From: Penaeus vannamei
Lineage: Eukaryota > Arthropoda > Malacostraca > Decapoda > Penaeidae
Direction of reading: 5' to 3'
DNA: 12,500 nt
NCBI RefSeq assembly: GCF_042767895.1
Contig: NC_091555.1
Location: 45,049,914 to 45,062,413 of the forward strand
Shown here piece by piece: positions 1 through 9,388 of this stretch. The notes below the pieces were generated by a model that ran no database searches, was not told the DNA's origin, and worked only from the letters and a program-made list of their open reading frames with translations. How positions within the stretch are numbered: position 1 is the stretch's first letter; every line of letters starts with the position of its first letter. Position numbers and translations under genes: made by a program.

Positions 1-655
1 CGGGTCGCTCGTCGCCAGGGTGAGGGCGCCCGGCTCTCCTGTAGCCGGCTCGATCCCTCTCCTTCGCGGGCTGGGTCAAGGGGCACGGGCGGCAGCCTTA
101 ACACGACGCCCACGTGCTCTTTCCGACGGCCGCGTCTCGCCCGCATGTTCAAGAAGCCAAATTGCAGAGGTTCCCCCCCGGCGGATGACCCTTCTTGACC
201 TGCGATTCTTTTGCCCTTCCCTAATTGCCTCGTTGGCGAACACCCTCATTTGTGCGCGGACGCCGACCCCGCGGCCAAATAACTTTATTTACTCCAAATG
301 ACCGTCATCCGAGAGCCTCCTTGGCGCGCGCCGCGACCCCGCCCCGCGCACCTGCAACCCGCCACCAGGCTTGCGAATCCCGGTCGCTCGGGATGGAATT
401 AATTTACAATCTTGTCTCGACGCGAATCTTTATTACATCGCCTCCATCCGGTGCGCCGTTAACGCGCGCCACTCGACTTAAACACCGACCTCTTATCATG
501 GACACGGGCGGCAACACTCCCCGCCCGCAATCTCGGACGCCGCGACGCCAGATGGTCGGCGGGCGCGCGCCGGACGGCTCCCGGGTCTCCAAAGGATCCT
601 CAAAAACCGACGTCCAATTAACGAAATAACTCTGATATCTCATCAGCAATTACTT
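1..655. other. CpG-dense unique block, no firm gene
   Basis: This is complex, non-repetitive, GC-rich sequence in which CpG is not depleted: I count 8 CpGs in the first 60 bases, and the density stays high to about 600. Short AT-rich stretches interrupt it, near 281-297 and 395-440. GGTCGCTCG occurs at 3-11 and again at 382-390, and an E-box CACGTG lies at 111-116. Several frames stay open for 80-134 codons, but they start at non-ATG codons or overlap on both strands, as expected in GC-rich DNA with few stops, and none has a recognisable domain. An unmethylated regulatory region or the edge of a gene lying to the left is possible, but that is inference. Confidence 0.5.
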
Positions 656-694
656 CGTCAGCTCTTTGGGACGGAGGAGGAGACGCTGGGGTGA

Positions 695-1643
695 TGGGGG
701 AGGAGGGGAGGGAGGGGAGGAAACGGAGGAGGGAGGGAAGAAAGGGAGGAGGGAAGGTGGGGAGGAAAGGAGGAGGGAGGGAGGGAAGAAAGGGAGGAGG
801 GAGGGAGGGAGAAAGGTGTGAAGGAGGGAAAAGGGAAGAAACGGAGGTGGGAGGGAAGGGAAGAAAGGAGGAGGGAGGGGAGGAAGAAAGGGAAGGGAGG
901 GAGGGAAGAAAAGGAGGAGGGAGGGAGGGGAAGGAAAGAAAAGGGAGGGAGGAGAAGGAAAGGAGGAGAAGATGAAAAGGAGGAGGGAGGGAGAAGGGGA
1001 GGAAAGAAAGGGAGGAGGAGAGGGAGGGAGGGAAGAAAAGGAGGAGGGAGGGAAGGATGAAAAGAAGAAGGAGGATGAAGATGAGAAGAGGAAGAGGAGG
1101 AAGGGGATGTAGAGGAGAGAGGAGACAGAGCGCGAAGGAAAGAGAAGGAGGAGGATGACAGGAGAAGAAAGGAAGAAGAAAGAAGTGGGAAGAATGAAGA
1201 GGAGGAGGGGACAGGAGGGGGAAGAAGACGGAGGAGAAGTAGGGAGAGAGCAGGAGGGGAAGAGGAAGGAGGAGGAGGATGAAGGGGAGGGGAAGGAGGA
1301 GAGGAGGAGGAGGAGGAGGAGGAGGAGAAGAAGAAGAAGAAAAAGAAGAAGAGAGAAGAAGAAGAAGGGAAGAAGAAGAAGAAAGAAGGAGGAGGAAGGG
1401 AAGGGAATAGGAGGTGGGAGGATGAGAGTAGGAGGAGAAGAAGAAGAAGGAGGAGGAGGAAAAGAAGGAGGAGGAGGAGGAGGAGAAGAAGAAGAAGAAG
1501 AAGGGGAGGAGAAGGAAGAAGAAGAAGAAGAAGAAGAAGAAGAAGAAGAAGAAGAAGGAGAAGGAGGTGAATAGGAGGTGGGAGGATGAGAGTAGGAGAG
1601 GAGGATGAGAGGAGGAGGAGGGGGGCAGGGGGGCAGGGGGGAC
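695..1643 (+). repeat. Homopurine GGA/GAA tract
   Basis: About 950 bp consist almost wholly of A and G on the plus strand, broken only by scattered T and C. The left part (695-1062) is built from GGAGGGAGGGAAGAAA-like modules. The marker GAAGAAA recurs near 737, 785, 835, 860, 883 and 905, giving spacings of 48, 50, 25, 23 and 22, so a minisatellite register of roughly 24 bp underlies it. The right part (1063-1600) shifts to pure trinucleotide GGA and GAA runs, for example 1307-1340 and 1515-1557. It ends in a G-rich patch with GGGGGGCAGGGG-type repeats. Homopurine mirror-symmetric DNA of this kind can form triplex (H-DNA). The long Ser/Leu/Pro or Arg/Glu/Gly reading frames through it are repeat artefacts. 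Confidence 0.95.
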
Positions 1644-1882
1644 GGGCCTGGCTAACAATTACCCCGTGCTTGTGTTCCGAGATGTTTATAGCACGTGTTA
1701 ACAAGACGTCTTGAGCGCGCAGAGAAGATGGATGATTTCCGGTCGGTTACCAGCTCTTAGTCCCATATAAGGGCGTAATTGCATTGCGGCCGCGAGTTAA
1801 ATGACCCTTAAGAGATTCTCACATAATTGAATAAATGATTAGAGGAAGCATGAACAGGGATACGTTTAGGTGAAGTGCTATC
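1644..1882. other. Unique segment with CArG-like box and E-box
   Basis: Complex sequence between two purine tracts. It holds CACGTG at 1692-1697 overlapping GTTAAC, a GACGTC palindrome at 1706-1711, a perfect CArG-type box CCATATAAGG at 1763-1772, a homeodomain/POU-like TAATTGCAT starting at 1777, and a GCGGCCGC palindrome at about 1786-1793. No open frame with exon-like borders was seen. The motif clustering may reflect a regulatory element, but short motifs of this type also occur by chance. Confidence 0.3.
1763..1772. promoter_or_regulatory. CArG-box match (SRF-type motif)
   Basis: CCATATAAGG fits CC(A/T)6GG exactly, the binding consensus of the MADS-box factor SRF in animals. The match is seen in the sequence. 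Function is inferred and would need conservation or binding data. Confidence 0.25.
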
Positions 1883-1915
1883 GGGTGGGGGGGAGGGGGG
1901 GAAGGGGGAGGGGGG
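1883..1915 (+). other. G-run cluster with quadruplex potential
   Basis: Five G-runs of 3 to 7 bases are separated by single T or A, or AA, which satisfies the usual G3+N1-7 quadruplex pattern several times over. It stands as an isolated 33-bp patch in otherwise AT-rich unique sequence. Confidence 0.6.
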
Positions 1916-3138
<1,223 letters not shown>

Positions 3139-3191
3139 CTGCTGGAGGTCTTCGAGACGAGTTTCTCCACCTGCATGGTGGCGGTCACACC
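3139..3191 (-). CDS. Candidate 53-bp internal exon, unidentified
   Basis: Read on the minus strand, this is a 60% GC island (32 of 53 bases) inside DNA that is mostly A+T. It is preceded by a T-rich tract ending TTTTTTATTCCAG, a strong acceptor, and followed by CAG|GTGCGTGTG, a good donor. One frame reads GVTATMQVEKLVSKTSSR with G or C at nearly every third codon position. A second frame is also open, and the third has an in-frame TGA. The ATG inside sits in GCCACCATG, matching the Kozak consensus, so this could instead be a 5' UTR plus start exon. The length (17 codons plus 2 bases) changes phase. I do not recognise the peptide and no partner exon is visible. On the plus strand a competing frame is also open after an acceptor-like CTTTCTGATTCACAG at 3118. 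This is the best exon candidate in the window, but it remains a prediction. Confidence 0.4.
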
Positions 3192-3201
3192 CTGGAATAA
3201 A

Positions 3202-3222
3202 AAATAAATAAATAAATAAATA
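3202..3222. repeat. (AAAT)5 microsatellite
   Basis: Five AAAT units lie directly beside the exon-like island. On the minus strand they form the T-rich stretch that serves as its polypyrimidine tract, so length changes here could affect the candidate acceptor. Confidence 0.85.
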
Positions 3223-3728
3223 TACCTACATGTAAACAAATATACAAATAAACAGATACGTAAATATAAAGTATATAAATTCATGGAAAGAATACTGGTA
3301 GACTGGGTGTGGGGGTCTCGATTCCATCTCATTATTTTTCAATTTTGTTTATTAAAATCATTTACTGTTTTATAAATAGTATGTAAAGGGGAGGGTATAG
3401 TGTTAACCTTAGACATTAGTTAAGCTAGAGAATATCCCTTGTTTAAATTATGTTTACTGCTAAAATTTACAGAATGATATCCTACCTGTTCATTGTTTCT
3501 TTATTGAATAAAATATTAATGGTTAAAATGTTTATATGACTGTTATAATAATAGTCACAATCAACATTGGAATGAATTGATTCCCACGAGCCTTAAAGAC
3601 CGTTAGGTTATGCTACCCACACAGATTTAACAGATCAGTAAATGTAGTGAAAATAAGCCTACATTTTTTTAAAATTGGCATACGAAAAAAAAAACACTAA
3701 TATGACAATGGTACAAAAACTGAGAATA

Positions 3729-3730
<2 letters not shown>
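3223..3730. other. AT-rich unique sequence, no gene seen
   Basis: About 500 bp of complex AT-rich DNA with stops in all frames. No repeats, RNA gene signals or transposon ends were recognised. If the minus-strand exon is real, this would be upstream intron or flank. Confidence 0.45.

Positions 3731-3820
<90 letters not shown>
3731..3820. repeat. (AT)45 microsatellite
   Basis: A pure 90-bp AT run with no interruption. It is self-complementary and can form a long hairpin or cruciform. Confidence 0.98.
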
Positions 3821-3823
<3 letters not shown>

Positions 3824-3851
3824 CATTTGTTAGATGAAAAATTCGTCCTCT

Positions 3852-3992
<141 letters not shown>

Positions 3993-4017
3993 TTCTTAAA
4001 ATGGACAGATCACGATA

Positions 4018-4350
4018 ATGTTAGGAACTGATAATCATGAGATAGATAATAATCGGAATTGCAATTATAATGATGACAATAATAATCAGAAAATAATGAT
4101 GATAATGATATCGATGTGGATAATGATGATTACGATAACATTGACAATGATGATGACGGTAAGGATAATGATAACCATCATAATACAGATAATAATGATA
4201 ACAATAATGATTAAATGATAGAAATGATCAAGATGGTCATGTTGATGATAATGATAATGATACTATCACTACTACTGATAATAACAATAATAATGTTGAT
4301 AATAATGATAGAAAGAATGATGATGACAATAACACTGAAAAAGATGAAGA
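4018..4350. repeat. Degenerate GAT/AAT trinucleotide tract
   Basis: Over roughly 330 bp, TGATAATAATGAT-like words recur with many substitutions and occasional CAT/GAC variants, but without a perfect run. This is the decayed form of a (GAT)n/(AAT)n microsatellite. Its Ile/Met- or Asp/Asn-rich translations follow from the repeat and are not evidence of protein. Confidence 0.85.
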
Positions 4351-4604
4351 AAAAGATAACCAATTACAAAAACACAAACAAACAGACATACGAGAAACGT
4401 GATTCAGATTAAGAGAAAACCCGATATGAAGCATATAAAGAAATACTTAAATACATTTTTTCACAATGTATTCTTCTGAGATCCATTCCTAAAACAATGA
4501 CAGTTCTTGCAATTTACGTTTTGTGCAGGTGTTTGTCCTAAATTGGGGCTTAACAAATTGAAACGTGAATGTTGTGGTATATGCGCGGGCATGTATTTAT
4601 TTAT
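4351..4604. other. Unique spacer, no gene seen
   Basis: About 250 bp of complex AT-rich sequence between two tandem-repeat regions. No splice-bounded open frame was found. Confidence 0.45.
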
Positions 4605-5488
4605 ATATGAATGTATATGTATGTATGTATGAATGTATGTAAATTCGTATGTATGTATGAATGTATGTAAATACGTATGTATATGTATATATGTGTATAT
4701 GCGTATATATGTATACATGTATGTTTATAGTTATCTATGTATATATGTATGTATGTATATACGTATGTATGTATATATGTATACATTTATATGCGTATGT
4801 ATGTATACATGTATGTTTATAGTTACCTATGTATACATGTATGTATGTATATACTTATGTATGTATATATGTATACATGTATATGCGTATGTACATGTAT
4901 ATACGTAAGTACATATGTATACATGTATATACGTATGTACACATGTATGTATGTGTATATGCGTATGTATGTATGTATACATTTTATAGTGATCTATGCA
5001 TATATGTCTGTATGTATATACTTATGTATGTATGTATATATATATATGTTTATAGTGATCTATGCATATATGTCTGCATGTATATACTTATGTATGTATG
5101 TATATATACATGTATATACGTATGTACACATGTATGTACGTGCACCTCCATATATGTCTGTATGTATATACTTATGTATGTATGTATATATACATGTATA
5201 TACGTATGTACACATGTATGTACGTGCACCTCCATATATGTATGTATGTATATACTTATGTATGTACATATGTATACATGTATATACGTATGTACACATG
5301 TATGTACGTGCACCTCCATATATGTATGTATGTATATACTTATGTATATATATATATGTATACATGTATATACGTATGTACACATGTATGTACGTGCACC
5401 TCCATATATGTATGTATGTATATACTTATGTATATATATATATATGTATACATGTAAATGCGTATGTACACATGTACGTGCACCTCCG
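4605..5488. repeat. TATG tetranucleotide array with ~85-bp higher-order units
   Basis: About 880 bp of GTAT/TATG repeat with variants TATA, TACG and TACA. Longer units are superimposed on the tetranucleotide. In the left half the anchor TTTATAGT(T/G)A(T/C)CTATG starts at 4724, 4816, 4983 and 5049 (spacings 92, 167, 66). In the right half the anchor TGCACCTCC starts at 5141, 5224, 5309, 5395 and 5479 (spacings 83, 85, 86, 84). The right-half units also share the segments TATACTTATGTATG and ACGTATGTACACATG. The repeat leaves several frames open for up to 277 codons (YVCMY-type translations), because twelve bases form a codon-complete unit without stops. I regard these as artefacts. Confidence 0.95.
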
Positions 5489-5492
5489 CCAC

Positions 5493-5747
5493 CTACACCG
5501 TTCTCACGCAGAGCAAATCCTGAAAATGATGAGGCTCTTCCGTGCAGCGCAGTCGCCCCCAGCGGAATGAAAAACTAATCATTGTAATAATGATCACTCG
5601 CCTATCTGTCAAGTCTAAATTTCCTGATGACGATTTCCAATTATCGAAAAAAAATTGTTCATTATCAGAATAATTAGACGGAATAGTCAGCTTCGACGTC
5701 GGAGTATTGCGTTGATCCGTCGGATGTGTAAATAATCCTCTTTGCAT
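5493..5747 (-). CDS. Open 84-codon frame, unidentified
   Basis: On the minus strand a frame starts at ATG 5747 (MQRGLFTHPTDQRNTPTSKL...) and ends at TAG 5493. Its composition is mixed (DNWKSSSGNLDLTDRR in the middle, FRWGRLRCTEEPHHFQ near the end) and, unlike its neighbours, it is not derived from simple repeat. Upstream the same frame stays open through the GA-rich tract only because (CT)n has no stops, so no long protein should be inferred. A TATATAA lies about 8 bp before the ATG, too close to act as its promoter. No domain was recognised. On the plus strand a competing acceptor TTCTCACGCAG at 5511 leads to a short frame ending at TGA 5570. The block could be a genuine exon or chance openness. 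Confidence 0.2.
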   Translation of the reverse strand: MQRGLFTHPTDQRNTPTSKLTIPSNYSDNEQFFFDNWKSSSGNLDLTDRRVIIITMISFSFRWGRLRCTEEPHHFQDLLCVRTV

Positions 5748-5764
5748 CGCTTCGTTATATAGGT

Positions 5765-6382
5765 ATGAAGGGGGGGGAAAAAACGAAAAGTATTCTCGAA
5801 ATGGGGAGAATGGGAGAGAGAGAGAGAGGTGGGGGGGAAGAGAAAGAGAGAGGGAGAGAGAGTAAAGAAAAAGAGAGAGAGACAGAGAGAGAGTGAGGCG
5901 GGGGAGGAAGAGAAAGAGAGAGAAAAGAAAAAGAGAGAGAAAAAAAGAAAAGAGAAAAAAAAAAGAAAAAGAGAGAGAGGGGGGAGACAGAGAGAGAGAA
6001 AGAGAGGGGGGAGACAGAGACAGAGAGAGAGGGTGGGGGGATGAGAGGGGGAAAGGGGGAGAGAGAGAGAAAGACAAAGACAGAGACAGATAAATAGAGA
6101 GAGACGGGGGAGGGAGAGAGGGAGAGAGAGAGAAGAGGGAAGTATGGGAGATGCAAAGGCAGAGCAAGAGAGAGAGAGAGGAATTGAGAGGGGGAGGACA
6201 AAGGAATAGAGAGAGAGAGAGAAGAGGTATGCGTGGGAGATGCAAAGACAGAGAAAGAGAGAAATTGAGAAGGGGGAGAGACAAAGAAATAGAGAAAGAA
6301 TGGGTGTGGGAAATGCAAAGACAGTGTGAGTGAGAGAGAGAGAGAGAGAGAGAGAAGAGAGAGATAGAGAGAGAGAGACATT

Positions 6383-6438
<56 letters not shown>

Positions 6439-6530
6439 AGAGAAAGAAAGAAAGAAAGAAAGAAAGAAAGCGAGAGACAGACAGAGAGAGAGGGAGAGTA
6501 AATAAGAAGAGGAGAGTAAGAAAGATAAAC
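5765..6530 (+). repeat. GA-rich homopurine tract
   Basis: About 765 bp dominated by GAGAGA with G-runs, AAAGAAAA patches and GACAGA variants, purine on the plus strand. Pure sub-blocks are (GA)n at about 6386-6433 and (GAAA)7 at 6441-6470. The long Ser/Leu and Arg/Glu frames on the two strands are repeat translations. The tract can form triplex structures, and it contains GAGAG words that resemble GAGA-factor sites, which carries little weight inside a GA repeat. Confidence 0.93.
6141..6340 (+). repeat. Minisatellite of ~75-90 bp inside the GA tract
   Basis: Three related units each begin with a (G)GGAGATGCAAAG-type anchor, at about 6150, 6239 and 6312 (the last as AATGCAAAG), giving spacings of 89 and 73. 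The first two units share a block that reads AATTGAGA, a G-run, ACAAAG, AATAGAGA. Tandem duplication of a non-simple segment within simple sequence is the simplest explanation. Confidence 0.7.
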
Positions 6531-6840
6531 AAAACAAAACAAGGAAAACAGGAAAGACGATAAAACAATCAATAAAAGCTAAAGCAATGTGCTAGCATCA
6601 ATTTTCACTTGTCGTGCGTCCGGCAGTCTACCGTATAATAGGCAGTTAAATCCTTTTTGTTCATACGGGCAAAATGATACGACAAATGGTCTTATATATC
6701 ATCACAAAGGCGATGGAAGTTACGACTGGAAATACTGAAACTAGTAGTAAAAATATTAAGAAGGAAATGAGATTTGAAAAAGGAAAACTTTCATTTTAAG
6801 GCGATGAGAACAATGTTCATAACATTTCATACATACATAT
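6531..6840. other. Unique sequence, no gene seen
   Basis: About 300 bp of complex sequence with a moderate A+T bias. I found no long frame, splice-bounded exon or RNA gene. Confidence 0.45.
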
Positions 6841-6871
6841 ATGTGTGTATATACGTGTGTGTGTGTGTGTG
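6841..6871. repeat. Short (GT)n microsatellite
   Basis: ATGTGTGTATATACGTGTGT continues into a GT run to about 6871. It is short and imperfect. Confidence 0.8.
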
Positions 6872-7028
6872 GGAAGAGGGAGAAGGAGTTATTGTGTTCT
6901 TATCACCATATCCTCCTTTACTTTTATTTTTTTCTTTTCTTTTATTTTATTTTCGTTGTAATTTCCTCTTTTCCAAACGACGCCAAGCGAGATGCAGAGA
7001 GAAAGGGCGCGGACATCAGCCAAGCACC

Positions 7029-7062
7029 ACACACACACACACACACACACACACCCCCCCCC
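7029..7062. repeat. (AC)13 followed by C9
   Basis: (AC)n at 7029-7054 passes into a run of nine C. The 80-bp unique flank on its right (7063-7145) is CpG-rich and contains GTAAATATTTG, a forkhead-like motif. Confidence 0.9.
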
Positions 7063-7145
7063 GAGATCCCGATCCGACGTTATCGACGCGTGTAAATATT
7101 TGTCCCGACGCCCGACCGATCCCGAGAGTTTCCTGTCGCGCAGCG

Positions 7146-8395
7146 GAAGGGAGGAGAAGGGGAAAGGGGAGGAGGAGAAGGAGGAGAAGGAGGAGGATAT
7201 GGGGAGGGGGAAAGGCGAGGATATGGGGAGGGGGAAAGGGGAGGAGGAGAAGGAGGAGAAGGAGGAGGATATGGGGAGGGGAAAGGCGAGGATATGGGGA
7301 GGGGGAAAGGGGAGGAGGAGAAGGATGAGGATATGGGGAGGGGGGAAAGGGAGGAGGACACGGGGAGGGAAAAAGGGGAGGAGGAGGAGGAGAAGGAGGA
7401 TATGGGGAGGAGAAGGGGGGAGGAGGAGGAGGATATGGGAGGGGGAAAGGGGATGAGGATATGGGGAGGGGGAAAGGGGAGGAGGAGAAGGATGAGGAGG
7501 ATATGGGGAGGGGGAAAGGAGAGGAGGAGGAGAAGGGGAAAGAGGAGGAGGAGAAGGATGAGGATATGGGGAGGAGAAGGAGAGGATATGGGGAGGAGGA
7601 GGAGAAGGGGAGGATATGGGGAGGGGGAAAGGGGAGGAGGAGAAGGATGAGGATATGGGGAGGAGGAGAAGGATGAGGATATGGGGAGGGGAAAGGGGAG
7701 GATGAGGAGGAGAAGGGGAGGATATGGGGAGGGGGAAAAGGGAGGAGGAGGAGAAGGAGGATATGGGGTGGGGGGGAAAAGGGAGGAGGAGGAGAAGGAG
7801 GATATGGGGAGGGAAAAAGGAGAAGGGGAAAGGGGAGGAGGAGGAGAAGGAGGATATGGGGAGGGAAAAGGAGAAGGGGAAAGGGGAGGAGGAGAAGGAT
7901 GAGGATATGGGGAGGGAAAAAAGGGGAGGAGGAGAAGGATGAGGATATGGGGAGGGAAAAAAAGGGGAGGAGGAGAAGGATGAGGATATGGGGAGGAGGA
8001 GGAGAAGGAGGATATGGGGAGGGGGAAAGGGGAGGAGGAGGAGAAGGGGAGGATATGGAGAGGGGAAAGGGGAGGAGGAGAAGGATGAGGATATGGGGAG
8101 GGGGAAAGGGGAGGAGGGAGATGGAGGAGGATATGGGGAGGGGGGAAAGGGGAGGAGGAGGAGAAGGAGGATATGGGGAGGGGGAAAGGGGAGGAGGAGA
8201 AGGAGGGAGGATATGGGGAGGGGGGAAAGGGGAGGAGGAGGAGAAGATGGATATGGGGAGGGGGAAAGGGGAGGAGAAGGAGAAGGAGGATATGGGGAGG
8301 GGGAAAGGGGAGGAGGCTATGGGGAGGGGAAAAGGGAAGAGGATATGGGGAGGGGAAAAGGGGAGGAGGAGGAGGAGGAGGAGGAGAAAGGGGAA
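7146..8395 (+). repeat. Homopurine minisatellite marked by GATATGGGG
   Basis: About 1,250 bp are built from GGATATGGGGAGGGGGAAAG followed by variable AGGAGGAGAAGG blocks. I counted about 30 copies of the GATATGG marker by hand. Between 8052 and 8289 the markers fall at 8052, 8090, 8130, 8170, 8210, 8250 and 8289, an almost constant 40-bp step. Further left the spacing varies from 22 to 69 bp. The two bases T around the central A are the main pyrimidines on the plus strand. All the long Gly/Arg/Glu frames here (for example MGRGKGEEEK-type repeats) are translations of the unit. Confidence 0.96.
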
Positions 8396-8722
8396 GGAGT
8401 AAAGGACAGCTCCGTCTTGGGCCTCACGAAGGATGCGACTCGGCTCGCACTTCTTAAGGCGAAATTGCCATGCATAGGTAAGGGAAAATCGACTCTAGGG
8501 AGAGATCGAGGAGATAGGGGGTAATAAGAAGCCAAGCCACGATGCGTGTGAGGGGGTCGTTAAGGTGAATTCGGGTTGAAATATTGTGCGAACCGAGATG
8601 TATGGTGTGAATTACTTTTTTACCTTTTCTCTTCGTATTTCACCCAATTCCTATTCGATATTTCACAACCTTTCCAAAGTGCAAAGTGGCCTGGTTTAGG
8701 AAACACACATTTTCAAGCAACG
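8396..8722. other. Unique segment with a donor-like site
   Basis: About 325 bp of complex sequence between two minisatellites. A short plus-strand frame reads KDSSVLGLTKDATRLALLKA and ends at a donor-like ATAG|GTAAGG near 8477. The sequence upstream of it is purine-rich, so no acceptor with a polypyrimidine tract is available on this strand. The minus frame is also open. I do not call a gene. Confidence 0.35.
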
Positions 8723-9192
8723 AAACATTGCAAAACCTCCCTAAAAAGTGCAGCCCATGTTAGCCGGCCACCCCTAAACATTGCAAAACCTCCCTAAAAA
8801 GAGCCAGCCACCCTTAAACATTGCAAAACCTCCCTAAAAAAGAGCAGCTCATATTAGCCGGCCACCCCTAAACATTGCAAAACCTCCCTAAAAAGAGCCA
8901 GCCACCCTTAAACATTGCAAAACCTCCCTAAAAAAGAGCAGCCCATGTTAGCCGGCCACCCCTAAACATTGCAAAACCTCCCTAAAAAGAGCAGCACATG
9001 TTAGCCGGCCACCCTTAAACATTGCAAAACTTCCCTAAAAAGAGCACCCCTAAACATTGCAAAACTTCCCTTAAAAGAGCACCCCTAAACATTGCAAAAC
9101 CTCCCTAAAAAGAGCAGCCCATGTTAGCCGGCCACCCCTAAACATTGCAAAACCTCCCTAAAAAGAACAGCACATGTTAGCCGGCCACCCCT
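8723..9192 (+). repeat. Minisatellite of ten units in three length classes
   Basis: Ten tandem units start with AAACATTGCAAAAC, at 8723, 8776, 8816, 8870, 8910, 8964, 9017, 9052, 9087 and 9140. Unit lengths are 53, 40, 54, 40, 54, 53, 35, 35, 53 and 53. The first 26 bases (AAACATTGCAAAACCTCCCT plus an A-run) are shared by all units. Long units then carry AGCCCATGTTAGCCGGCCAC. The 40-bp units lack about 14 bp of that block and the 35-bp units about 18 bp. A decayed partial copy (AAACATTGGCCC) follows at 9204. The array is neither GA-type simple repeat nor protein coding. No transposon ends were seen. Confidence 0.95.
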
Positions 9193-9388
9193 AGCACTTC
9201 CATAAACATTGGCCCGCAAATGGTTTACAAAAAATGTTTTCGTGTCCCAGCGACGGGGCGGCGAGGGGGGGAGAAGGTGGGCGTGGTCGGCCGGGTTGCC
9301 AAAGTATCGACTAATTGGTGAAGTTCACAACTTTAATGAGAGCCACGAATAAGGCCAGGCCAGAAGAGGGAACCTTCAGGGATAATAC
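9193..9388. other. Unique spacer
   Basis: About 195 bp of mixed sequence after the minisatellite, with a G-rich patch (9260-9290) holding GGGCGTGG, an Sp/Klf-like motif. No gene was seen. Confidence 0.4.

Noticed and set aside
618..1704. Two overlapping minus-strand frames of about 350 codons, Ser/Leu/Pro/Phe-rich
   Set aside because: They are translations of the homopurine tract's complement. CT-only codons cannot form stops, so openness is guaranteed.
3312..3330. GGTCTCGATTCC resembling a tRNA T-arm
   Set aside because: The loop has an extra base and there is no matching acceptor stem, D-arm or anticodon arm around it.
3601..3610. TTAGG, the arthropod telomere unit
   Set aside because: It occurs as an isolated single copy only, with no tandem array.
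4737..5578. Open frames of 249-277 codons with YVCMY-type repeats
   Set aside because: The TATG repeat has a 12-base codon period without stops in several frames on both strands, so the frames follow from the repeat.
5775..6572. Frames of up to 359 codons with Ser-Leu or Arg-Glu repeats
   Set aside because: Dinucleotide GA/CT coding artefact. Only the unique right-hand 84 codons on the minus strand were kept as a weak candidate.
7146..8524. Gly/Arg/Glu-rich frames resembling RGG or GRP proteins
   Set aside because: The amino-acid repeats follow the 40-bp DNA unit in several frames at once and have no ATG context or splice borders.
8723..9192. Regular repeats with alternating spacing, reminiscent of a CRISPR array
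   Set aside because: The variable parts are not unique spacers but the same sequence with internal deletions, and the window is clearly eukaryotic in style.
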